A stretch of 64,000 nt of DNA, from the NCBI GenBank assembly GCA_001599755.1, contig BCHX01000008.1:2666001-2730000 (forward strand), read 5' to 3'. This DNA is from Gliomastix tumulicola. Taxonomy: Eukaryota; Ascomycota; Sordariomycetes; Hypocreales; Bionectriaceae. Below the pieces are notes generated by a model. That model had not been told where the DNA came from. It did not search any database and saw only the letters and a program-made list of their open reading frames with translations. Positions 1 through 9,796 of this stretch are shown here, piece by piece. A program made the translations under genes and the position numbers. Within the stretch, counting starts at the first letter, position 1, and every line of letters starts with the position of its first letter.

Positions 1-1832
1 GACGAGAATGAGGAAGAGCAGCCGCTTGGTGAGATGTTGAGCGCCGGCCCAGCGTCGAGGAACGTAGGCCCACTCGGCTAGAGTGGCGATGATCTGGACA
101 AAAGAGGCGATACCGCCGCCAAAGGCCACAACAGAGAGCGTTTTCGACTTTGGCGGTTGCTGATCAACCTCTTGCTCGTACGACGAGCCAACCAAGAGAG
201 AGGGTGCATTGTGCGACGTGTAGAACCAGAACATCGACAAGTGAATGACCCAGATGCGGTTGAAGTTGACCAAAAGATGGAACCAAGAACGAGTCTCCTT
301 GTACGTCTTGAAGAAACACTTCTTCCAGTTGACATCCTTCAGCCTCAGGTACCGATCCGCAGGGGGTAGGTCGAGAAGTTTGCTCTTATCTTCAAAAACA
401 AGACGATCCAGACCCTCGGGGTACCAGAAAAGCTGGTTGCAATCATCATAACCAATGATGTCCTTGTGGTCACGCTCCCGGCGTACGTAGACGCCGTTGA
501 GGATCTCGTAACCTTGGTCGCGAATGTACTGGTAAAGCGGCGTAATAACGCTGTTGAGGTATGTGAACTCGTCGACAGGCTCAACAAGCGCCTGGCAAGC
601 AGGGGAGTTGAGGTAGTCGTCGGCACACTTGAAGATGAAGCAAAGGCACTCGGGCATAAAGCGAACCTGGTTGGCCTCACCCCAGCAGAGAAGGTAGAGG
701 GCAATCTGACGGACCCGGTCGTGCTGAGACATGCGGTTCATGCGCGACTTCCAGCGATACTCTGCAGCCTCGAGGCTGTCATCACCATCGAGGTCCTGGA
801 GGGTCTCTTCCTCATTGCCGTCGGCATCCTTCTTCTTCTTCTTGCTCTTGGCCTTGCGCTTCAGGTTCTTGGACTTCGAGTTGGCGAATCCAACAGCATC
901 ATCAAGGTCCAGGTGAGCCGCAAAGTACCACTTGCGATAGTTGGCGTTATCGCCGCCAATGTAATCCGCGTGCAGAGACAGGAGAGCCTGGTTAGGGGTC
1001 ATCCGCGACGCACGGGAGTCCAGAAGCGTCATGAAGTGGTCGTACATATTCCGCATGCTGTCCCTCTGGAAGCCAAACTTGGCGGTAAGATCCAGGAACA
1101 TGTCCTCGATTTCCTCTTTTGAGAGGGGGATCTGGGCATCCGAGGTCCAAGCAGGGTAGGGCTCATGCGATCGTTGACCAGCAGGTAAGACATTGCCGTA
1201 GTCCATCCCATAGTTTGGAGTAGACGCTCCTGACGACCTGTTGCCACCATATGAGATCTGGGACGAAGGAGGGCGATGTCCACGGTTACCAGTAGCCGGC
1301 TCCCCATAACTGTTGTATCGCTCATCGCCGCGGCCATAGTAGTCCATTTCGGCGGCACGTGCCATGTCGGATCTCATTGTGAAATCGCTGAAGGTCTCGG
1401 AATCCTCCTCGGAACCATGACGGCCGCGCTGGTCGCTGTAACCCTGGTTATAGTCGCCATCATAGTAGCCGGCGCCGCCGCCACCACCGCCGCCCTGTCC
1501 ATTGTAGTAGTCGTCGCGGTATTGATCGTGTCCATCATAGTATCCACCGTCCTGATGGTACGGGTTGTTGGGGTCTGCGTTGTAGTAGCCACTAGAAAGA
1601 GCGCGCCGTTAGGATCGTGTTAGGTTGCGAGGTCTGCCAGCAACACTTACGACTCATCATAGTACCCGTCGTTCCCCCCTTGACCACGGCGGTCGTCATA
1701 TCCTTGCTGGTCGTAGTACTGGTCGTCCTGATAGTATTGTCCATTACCGCCTTGCTGCTGAGGGTGGTCATAGCCATCATCATAGTGATTCTGGCCACCA
1801 CCTCCCCCGCCGCCACCAGGGTAGCCGGACAT
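1..1832 (-). CDS. FKS1: 1,3-beta-glucan synthase catalytic subunit, N-terminal part (cut by window start)
   Basis: This is the plasma-membrane enzyme that makes cell-wall 1,3-beta-glucan from UDP-glucose and is the echinocandin target. Exons on the minus strand are 1651-1832 and 1-1591, with an intron at 1592-1650 (GTAAGT...CTAG). The 591 visible residues start with a Gly/Tyr/Asp/Gln-rich tail typical of fungal Fks1. The conserved FKS1 N-terminal domain follows, with the signatures YPAWTSDAQIPLS, LYLLCWGEANQVRFMPECLCF and IIGYDDCNQLFWYPEGL. The first two membrane segments begin after that. The catalytic domain lies outside the window. The ATG at 1832 is the only one that gives the conserved MSGYPGG start. 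Upstream is a 2.4 kb region shared with the divergent GCNA-like gene. Identification is firm; only the far 3' part is unseen. Confidence 0.97.
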
Positions 1833-4248
1833 TGTTCTTCGTGCTTTAGTTTAAGTGATCAACCTAGCATGGTTGTCAGCAAAGGCGAGCAAGACGCAGA
1901 GAAAACCGGCGGCAGATAGTCGAGACCACTCACTTGACAAGGCGTTCATTGAATGCGTGCTCAGAAACGGGGCCGGTTTGACAGGCGATGTGGGCAATTA
2001 TGCTGGGAGATGCGGAAAATGGACCACTAGTTGGCGGCTCGTTGCGACAGGTCGGTCGAAGGAACGCGAAACAGCTGAATGCCAGACGCAAATGAGTAGA
2101 AACTGCGCAATCCCGCCAAAAAGTCGCCCCAAAGCTAGCTCAACCACGCAAAACAGACACCAAAGTCAAGGCCGACGTTGTCGCTGAGTAAAGGAGCGTA
2201 GTGGTCCTGGAGGTAGGACGAGAGGAAAGCGGTACGACTGTGAAGGGAAGGCAGAACCAACGGCTAGCAAAAGTGAATCAAGAAATCCACGAAGAATGCA
2301 GGTGCGTTCGTTGCACGCCGCGGGAAGTACGCAAGCGGCTCAGAAACAAAAAAAGAAAAGAGAGGGTGGATTATGGTAGAGAACGAGTGTAGACGAGGGC
2401 CATCAATCCCTCAGACACTCGAGCCGATAATCCAGATCTTCTGCGTCGAGGAAGGCAGAAGAGGTGAGTGCTTGCTCGAGAAGTGCGAAGGAAAAGGAAT
2501 CGGCGCGAGGAAGGCTGGAGGGCGACGGTTGAGTTTCATCCACATCGATCAAGGGGCGGGCGGTGGTGGAGTTCTGTTACAAGTTGCAGTTGCACCCGAG
2601 CGCCTTCAGTGTGTTGGGTGCAAAAAAAAAATTAGGTGCTAGAAAGTCCACACGGGTACCTTGGAGCTTGGTTGGCAGGTTTGGCCACCTACGCCCGCTC
2701 CGCAGCTTCGAAAAAGCCTGGCCTGGCCAATTGACTTTCTTGTTCTGACAATCGGTCCCGCTCTCAACACGATGATGGGTCCAGAAAAAAGCACAGCGCG
2801 AGAAAGGAGGGTAGGAAAAGGGGGATTCCGGTTTCTCAGCAGCCCCAAACAGCGCGTCTGGGTTGGTACTTTACTGGGTACTTGGCACTTGGTGTAGTGG
2901 AGGCCTCAGGGGCAGTCGACTGTCTTAGGGCGCCGTCAGCAGCTTCCAGCATGTTTCCACTTGCATTGACAGTTTGAAGTCCGATTCAATTAGAAAGGAG
3001 CGCCTTCGCAGTCCGACAGTCGAAAGTACCTTCGTACCTGACTTGTTCAGGAACGGCTCTTACAGGTGGACAGGGCTACCTAAGGTAGGGGCAGTAAGTC
3101 CTTTCCAAGTGGCAAAAACCGAAACCAACACGAAGTACACCAGTATCTTCCTACTACTAGTGCTGTTGGCCTGTCCATGCCGTCTGGACCGGACAACGCA
3201 AGACTCAACATGAGAATGCTACAGTACCCTTCAGAAGAATACGGAGCACTTCTCGATCTCGCTCTCGCGAAAAGGGATCCAGGGCCCATCAGCATTCCTG
3301 ATTCCGGACCAGTGCAACGTCAGGACTGATGATTCGTCGATACACAGCCCCTGACAAGGATCGCAACAAGTGGGGCATCTTCGTATCCTGTCTCCCGCAT
3401 GCACCACTCCTTGGTATTTTTCAACCAGTTGCTCGTAATGTCGCAGCGTTGAGAGAGTCTAGAAATTGCCGGGCTTGCTTCATGCGGAAGATCATTCATC
3501 GTTCGCAGTGTCCATGCCATCCTCGCTCGGATTCCGAATTCCAAATGTTCGCCTTAGTGCGAAGGGCACTTCCCAGCCACTAACGCGTCCCTCAAAAGGA
3601 GAGCATCACGAATTCGTCCACGCTGCCTTGCACAGGTATTTGTCAAGATACCACTCCGTGACAATTTGATTGCCTACCTCATCCGGTGCTATAACAGTCG
3701 TTATCGCTGCTGCAACGGCTGCAAGGATGTGTTATCGCGGAAAGTCCGCTATCATTGTTCGATCGATCAGTGGGTGGTTCTGCGCGACTCGTTAGCCGCG
3801 TTTGTGCTATTTCTGTACCAACGGGGAACGCGTCCCCGACTTGCCCTGGTCGACTCTGAGCGGATGAGCTGGAAATGCTTTCTAAGCAAACGATCAACGG
3901 ACAATAGCAAGCCCCTAAAATCCGAAGCCCCCTTTTATTGGTGCCGGATCTGGATCCGCGAATTGTGGGCTGGTCCATCGCACGTGACCTGGGCTGGTGG
4001 TGCTCGTTGCCATACCAACCTGCCATGTTGACATTATGTCATCAGCAAGAGCGTCAATAGCTTTTGCGAGCTCTGCACCTCCCAGAGACGATATGCTGTG
4101 CGCTTTCCATCACGCATCCCATCACTCATTCTGAGACAATGTGCTGGAGCTGAGCTCTACCACTGTTCATCCATAACTCATCAATTGTTATCCTAACCCC
4201 CTCAACCATTCTCACCACATTCATTATCCCATCCACACACTCCTTACC
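1833..4248. other. Divergent intergenic region, FKS1 / GCNA-like gene
   Basis: This 2.4 kb stretch lies between two divergent starts. I see only short chance reading frames, purine-rich tracts around 2200-2480, two ACGCGT boxes (3583, 3828) and a CACGTG at 3981. No RNA gene or coding exon is supported. It probably holds the long FKS1 promoter and 5' UTR plus the promoter of the protease gene. Confidence 0.6.
3582..3836. promoter_or_regulatory. Pair of MluI cell-cycle boxes upstream of the GCNA-like gene
   Basis: The 10-mer AACGCGTCCC occurs twice in the same orientation, at 3582-3591 and 3827-3836. The copies lie about 660 and 415 bp upstream of the ATG at 4249. ACGCGT is the core site of the MBF/SBF-type G1/S factor in yeasts. 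Function here is inferred from the motif and from the repair role of the gene. Confidence 0.4.
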
Positions 4249-6465
4249 ATGTCCCGTGTCATTGATTGCTTCCCGCCCAGCGACGATGAGCTGCCAGAGG
4301 CCAACGCCACGCTCAATCGGCCAGCTCTCGCCGCCAAGCACCCTCGAGTCGGCGCATTAAACCCATCACCTCAGAAGGACCTCGTTCCCAAGTCCACCTC
4401 CAAGCCTCGGAGGTTTCGACGGCTAGACGGCGCAACGCTGGGGTCGGGCAACCTTCTGTTGCAAAAGTTTGATGCATCGCAGAGCACGGAATCCCCTCGC
4501 AGATCTCCCGCGAAGAAAGGAATCTTTCGGAAGGATGAGAGCACTCTGCAGCCATCCATCTTCGACGAGGAGGGACCCGTCGAGGTCTCTCCGACCAAGA
4601 AAGCTACCTCATCAAGGGAAGCAAGCATCATTCAGCCATCCATCTTTGACGATGATGAGGACGCCCCTCCCGCCACAGTTCGCCCTTCGCGGTTCCGACG
4701 GCTGAAGCCCATCCACAACATGGGGGTTGATCTGGAGAGTGGTAGTGAAGATAGTCAGTCGTCCTTGGGCTCAATTCTGTTTGCCCGTGACCAACCACTG
4801 CACGCCGACACGACGAACGAGTCAGAGGGTCTGTCGAACTCAAGCCTTCGAGACTCGTCTTTGGAACTCGACAAGACCGATGAGCTGGAGCAGGATCTTC
4901 TCGATGCCCAGCTGGCAGACGAGTTCAAGGCTATCAGCCTATCGGATCAGACCAACATGAGCAACAGCGCTAGCCAGCAATCGAGCTTGTCACATTCATT
5001 TGAGTCCTCAGAAAGCCCTGACTCTCTCTCTGGCAACGAATCTGGCAGTACTACCAGTCCCGAAGACCCATCCCTGGAACAAATCCTCGAGTCACCGACT
5101 GCCTCATTGAGGACTAGGCTGTTTGCGCCCAAGATCACAGTCGACGCTGAGACCCCCAAGAAGCCCAAGTCCATTCTCGGCGCCAGAAATCCCGACCTGC
5201 TGAACCAAGCAACACCGCGTGCCGGCGAGTCCAAAGCCCGCCTCACCACAAGCCTTTTCCGCCCATCAACTCGCCAGCGTGGGGCGGACGAGGTCGCTGG
5301 GAAGGCCCCATCTTTAGATCTTGCCAACGAGCTCTCGAAGTTGCGTCTTGATTTCTGCGAATCGTCCGACAAAGAACAGGGCAAAGAGAACGATGTTCTA
5401 CAGGAGACACCCATCAAGTCGCGCAAGACGAAACGTATGGTTTCGCTCACGAAGACTCCTGGATTCCCCAAGACACCCCACAAGCCAAGCGAAGACGCTT
5501 TCTGGGACCAGGAGGTGGTGAACGACTGGGTCGATGAGCATTCTCCGCGAAAGCCCACCATGCCGGCATCATCGATCAGCAATGCGAAGCGCAGCCCAAG
5601 CAAGGATGAGAAGAGACGGTTCGAGGCCAAGAAGCATACGATTGCCAATGACTTCCTTCAGGAGCTAGACAACAAGATCACCGAGGGCAAGATTGGACAG
5701 CTGGCGGAGTCAACTGGGGGCGTCAGCCTCATCTGGTCCAAGACGCTCAACACAACGGCGGGTCGCGCCAACTGGAAGAGAGAGACGATTCGCAGCAAGG
5801 ACGCCAACGGCGAAGAGATCAACGTGCAGTACAAACACCATGCCTCCATTGAGTTAGCGGAAAAGGTCATCAACGATGAGGATCGTCTGCTCAATGTCGT
5901 CGCGCACGAGTTTTGCCATCTGGCGAACTTCATGATCAGCGGCATCACCAACAACCCCCACGGCAAGGAGTTCAAGGTCTGGGCAGCCAAGTGCTCGCGG
6001 GTCTTCGGCGACAGAGGCATCAAGGTCACGACCAAGCACACCTACGATATCAGCTACAAGTATGTGTGGGAATGCGTCTCCTGCGGCACGGAGTTCAAGC
6101 GGCACTCCAAGAGCATCGACCCTACCCGGCACCGATGCGGCTCCTGCAAGAACCAGCTCAAGCAGATCAAGCCCGTACCCAGGGGCGTAGCGAAGCCTAG
6201 CAACTACCAGGTGTTTATGAAGGAGCAGATGAAGGTCGTGAAGACCAAAAACCCCGGCAGCCCGCAGAAGGATATCATGCGGATGGTGGCGGAGGAGTGG
6301 GCCAAACAGCCAAAGGCAATTGACATTGCCTCGTTAGGAGAGCTTAACGAGCAGGGTGGTGTTGCTGACTTGGAGCAGCTTCTGCCGGTAATGGAAGAGA
6401 CGGAGAAGGCAGTTGCTGAGGATGTTCCGGTCTCTCAGATTATCGATCTGACTTTGGAGGCATAG
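4249..6465 (+). CDS. SprT-like metalloprotease, GCNA/ACRC type, with HMG box
   Basis: This intronless gene encodes 738 residues. The first ~460 residues are acidic, low-complexity and Ser-rich, with many SP/TP sites and repeated IIQPSIFDD-like blocks. A SprT-like zinc protease domain follows, with active-site motif HEFCH at residues 553-557. After it comes a zinc ribbon with pairs CVSC and CGSC. A C-terminal HMG-box-like segment contains NYQVFMKEQMK and AEEWAKQ. This order (disordered acidic region, SprT, zinc ribbon, HMG box) matches the GCNA/ACRC family, which degrades DNA-protein crosslinks in eukaryotes. Spartan and Wss1 are related but lack the long acidic region. It is expected in the nucleus. 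The ATG follows a CT- and A-rich leader with no in-frame upstream start. Confidence 0.9.
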   Translation: MSRVIDCFPPSDDELPEANATLNRPALAAKHPRVGALNPSPQKDLVPKSTSKPRRFRRLDGATLGSGNLLLQKFDASQSTESPRRSPAKKGIFRKDESTLQPSIFDEEGPVEVSPTKKATSSREASIIQPSIFDDDEDAPPATVRPSRFRRLKPIHNMGVDLESGSEDSQSSLGSILFARDQPLHADTTNESEGLSNSSLRDSSLELDKTDELEQDLLDAQLADEFKAISLSDQTNMSNSASQQSSLSHSFESSESPDSLSGNESGSTTSPEDPSLEQILESPTASLRTRLFAPKITVDAETPKKPKSILGARNPDLLNQATPRAGESKARLTTSLFRPSTRQRGADEVAGKAPSLDLANELSKLRLDFCESSDKEQGKENDVLQETPIKSRKTKRMVSLTKTPGFPKTPHKPSEDAFWDQEVVNDWVDEHSPRKPTMPASSISNAKRSPSKDEKRRFEAKKHTIANDFLQELDNKITEGKIGQLAESTGGVSLIWSKTLNTTAGRANWKRETIRSKDANGEEINVQYKHHASIELAEKVINDEDRLLNVVAHEFCHLANFMISGITNNPHGKEFKVWAAKCSRVFGDRGIKVTTKHTYDISYKYVWECVSCGTEFKRHSKSIDPTRHRCGSCKNQLKQIKPVPRGVAKPSNYQVFMKEQMKVVKTKNPGSPQKDIMRMVAEEWAKQPKAIDIASLGELNEQGGVADLEQLLPVMEETEKAVAEDVPVSQIIDLTLEA

Positions 6466-6742
6466 ACAAACAGATCTGTTGCGGGGCGTTGGATAGGCGT
6501 TTGGTATTTGGGTTTTGATGTTCTATTGGCCTCTTTGACCTGCCATTTATCTACAGGCTAGGATGGATGCTTCCCGGCGTAGAAGCAGGCGTATGAATTG
6601 ATTCATGATACAGCATGCTCGCGATCCACTCGTTCTCAACTCTGTGCAGGTGTCCAGGTCGTCATATATTCATCAGCATACTATGTTGGTATTTGTAGTT
6701 GAAAAGGAATGTCCGCCCGCGCGCGGCAATGCCGTCATCCCT

Positions 6743-7513
6743 TTAGGACTCGCCAAACAGCCCCCAGTCCTTGATCTTGAAGCTCCCCCAGATGCGAGCC
6801 GAGTACTCCACGGCGTCGCCGATGAGCTTGCCCTGCTTCCCCAGCTCGAGGTCGACCTCCTCCTCGTCGTACTCGCCCTTGATGTGGGGCACGTTGATGG
6901 TGATGAGGATGTCCGTGTTGAACTTCTCGAGGCGGAGGAGGGTCATGATGAGGGCTGTGAAGTCGGGGGCCGAGGTGCGCTCCTTGCCCTGGCCGACCTG
7001 GGGCGTCTGCGTCGAGATGAGCGTGTACGCTGGGATTCCGGGCCTATATTGTATTGTCCGTTAGCAGGGCGAACATTGTGAGATGGGCGAAGTTTCAGGG
7101 GTTCCCTGTTCCCTTACTCGAGCCGCGAGAACTCGGTCTCTGCTGTGTTCCAGATCTTGAGCGTGTCCTTGTCGGAGCCGACCAGCTCCTCGAGATGCGT
7201 CGTCATCGCGCGGCCGTCGATCTCGGGGTCAGAGCCGGGCTGGCCGACGCGCTCGGTGATGTCGAAGATAATGCTCGTGAAGCCCTCTCTATCAATCCAG
7301 ACCTCCTGGTTGTCCGGCACCTGCCGCAGCTTGCTATGTGGATGTCAGCTTGTTTTTGCTTCTCTGATCAGGCCACAAGGGTTCCAAGGGCCATGCGACA
7401 GCCCAGCTCTGGTGGTTGGGCTTGCACCAGACGTACCTGACATCTGCGAAGTGATCGGGGAGCTCGCAGACTATGGCGCCGCCGAAGAGGGGTGTAGATA
7501 CGAATTCGGGCAT
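6743..7513 (-). CDS. MOG1: Ran-binding nuclear import factor Mog1
   Basis: Mog1 binds Ran/Gsp1, promotes nucleotide release and is needed for efficient nuclear protein import. Exons are 7437-7513, 7118-7333 and 6743-7043 on the minus strand. Introns at 7334-7436 (GTACGT start) and 7044-7117 (GTAAGG start) were placed by the conserved protein. The 197-residue product begins MPEFVSTPLFGGAI and continues through FADVSKLRQVPDNQEVW, the hallmark N-terminal Mog1 block. It ends with the conserved segment around IKGEYDEEEVDLELG and a C-terminal WGLFGES. Length matches the family, about 190-220 residues. It is divergent from HNT1. Confidence 0.93.
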
Positions 7514-8686
7514 CTCGTCGGTGGTTGATCGTTCGGTCAGTGGTGAATGTGGGCGTCTGTAGCCTGTAGCTCGGTGGTTGGTTGGCGCAAGCAAGGCCAC
7601 TTTATACGAGCAACAGATGGTGGTGTTCAGTGTCCTAGGCGAGTTGCAGGACGAGGCTGATGTCGGATTTCGAAGATAAGCGATATCACGTTACGCTGGC
7701 TCGGGCAATCCAAGGACAAGGTTGTATGTAATACGGCAGCAGCTGAGGCGTTCCAGCAGCCACGGCGCATTGATCCAGCTGCGCAAGCCAAGGCGGGCGG
7801 CGCAAAGGTGGGATGGCGGGGTCACTATGACGCTGCCTTGGGCCAGCCCGCCTTATTCCTTGGTGCAGGTCACCTGCACTCGTAGGCAAGGCGAGAGACA
7901 GCATGCAAGGGCAACCTAGGTATTTATTTTACGCTTTACGCACTGAAAATGATATATGTAGATATTTCAATCTGAGGCTTGTCATCAATAGTAGCATAAA
8001 AAAACAAAAAGTTACATCGGCAAAAAGGATTCGAATCCGGAGTCTCCAGACGAGTATTGCCAAAGATTGTAGGAGTGGAGTAAGTTGGGCAGTCCCACGG
8101 TCACATCTGGTAAAAGGCAAGAGGTGAGTTCGATGGGAAGTCCCACTCCAATTCGAAACGGCAACTTTTTGCTATTATATACCCCATTCAAAGATGCTCC
8201 ACATCTGGCCTCTGTCCTTCTTGCTCGAGGCACCGGAAGACAATCTCCATGGGCTGATATCCAAGACAACCAGGAATTGAGATTCTCGCAGTAGAGCACA
8301 ACAAACGCCAAGGACGTCATCAGCTGGCCGCATTCAACACATACCAATTTCGCCATTCGTCCGGCCGACACGCCAGTAAATCGCACCGTAGAACTAAGAT
8401 GAGAGAAATTGAGGGCAGTCAGCTCGGTCGAAATTCATGCCACACTTATAGGGTAGCCCTCATCATAGACGGGAGCCAATCCATCTTGGAACGTGAATCA
8501 ACTCCGACATCATATTCCGTACTAAGACAGTGTGCTAAAATGGAGACCTTCCTACCACATGCATGACCCCTCCCTTCGTGCATCCTCAACAGCAATTTCA
8601 CTTTTCCCTTACCAACTACTACAATTTCCGCAATTCGGCATTCAGCTTCATAACCGCCCTCTTCAGTGAAATCTACAGTCCTCAAT
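7514..8686. other. Divergent intergenic region, MOG1 / HNT1
   Basis: No coding or RNA feature is supported in these 1.17 kb. A tRNA B-box-like string near 8030 was examined and rejected. Low-GC runs with A and T homopolymers lie at 7925-8020. Confidence 0.6.
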
Positions 8687-9416
8687 ATGTCCTCCTGCAT
8701 CTTCTGCCGTATCATTAAGGGTAAGATCTGGAAGCTCTCCCGTTGCTTAAGCTCCAACTAGCACACACTGACCACTCGCATAGGAGAAATCCCCAGCTTC
8801 AAGCTCTTCGAGAGCGACAGAACCCTGGCTTTCCTTGATATTGGACCGCTCAGCAAGGGACACGCTGTTAGCAATCCCTTCCTCTAGCCTTTATTGCGAG
8901 ATTGCGCCGCTAGCTAACGCCTTCGTTCGTTGGCAGCTTGTCATTCCGAAGCACCACGGCGCTAAGCTCACGGATATTCCTGACGACTCCCTGTCGGAGC
9001 TTCTGGTCTGTTTTACGCCCCCCATCACTGGGTGTATATACCAGGTCCTCTGCTCAGTATACTGATGCTGTGTGACCGTCTAGCCTACCCTCAAGAAGAT
9101 TGCCGTCGCCTCTGGCGTCACGGACTACAACATCCTCCAGAACAACGGCCGCATTGCCCACCAGGAGGTTGACCACGTATGATACCCTATCCGTGTTTGT
9201 ATAGATGGACCCTGCTTGCTGACTTCTGTCCCTAGGTTCACTTCCACATTGTAAGGCCCTCGCTACACACACAATCTTCAACGACCTACTCGTGCTAACG
9301 TAACACAGATCCCTAAGCCCAACGACACTGAGGGACTGGGCATCCAGTGGCCCTCTAAGCAGGCTGACATGGACGGCCTCAAGGCTCTCTGCGAGGACAT
9401 CAAGTCCAGGATCTAA
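8687..9416 (+). CDS. HNT1: HIT-family nucleotide hydrolase (Hnt1/HINT type)
   Basis: This is a small histidine-triad protein of the HINT branch, which cleaves adenosine phosphoramidates. Six exons, 8687-8720, 8784-8866, 8937-9005, 9084-9176, 9236-9250 and 9309-9416, give 133 residues. Exon 5 is only 15 nt and encodes five residues of the catalytic motif HVHFHIIP (His93, His95 and His97). The N-terminus has SCIFCRIIKGEIPS, the classic HINT start with two cysteines, followed by LVIPKHH. Five introns in 730 bp is dense for this genome. The intron at 8867 begins GTTAGC and the one at 9006 begins GTCTGT, so both 5' sites are weak. They are fixed by protein conservation. Confidence 0.93.
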
Positions 9417-9796
9417 GGACAGCCGCTGTTCTACTCCGTCCAAGCGTTGGGTGTCTGGAAATGGGTATGGTGTGGCGTTGGGAATTAAAGGGAGCTGCGG
9501 ATTTTCGTAGTGCTAAAACGAGGTAACTGCTCCTCAGCAGTACTTCATCTGTAGTAAAAGATGGGAGATTCGCGTGAACCGCTTTGGAGCGATCATCAAT
9601 GCTATGTGACGACCGACGTATAAGCTCGTGCATTGTGACATTGATGCGCACTTGAGCCCTCTTGCTAGGTTTAGGAGAGGCTTGCCATCCTTCAAGATGA
9701 TCGAGGTGTCATGTAGGAAAGGGAGCTCAGTGGCGTTTGCAATGAGTTTGTTTTTCAATATATATATACAGCTATATATCGGTCTCCTCTAGAAGC
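9417..9796. other. Convergent intergenic region, HNT1 / CSR1-like
   Basis: This 380 bp stretch lies between two stop codons. It contains an AT-run (TATATATATA) near 9760-9775. Otherwise I see only 3' UTR-like sequence. Confidence 0.6.

Noticed and set aside
8010..8060. GGATTCGAATCC near 8030 looks like a tRNA B box, with a T-run terminator nearby on the minus strand
   Set aside because: The T-arm stem does not pair with a seven-base loop, a T5 run interrupts the 3' part, and no D-arm, anticodon arm or acceptor stem can be built at the proper distance.
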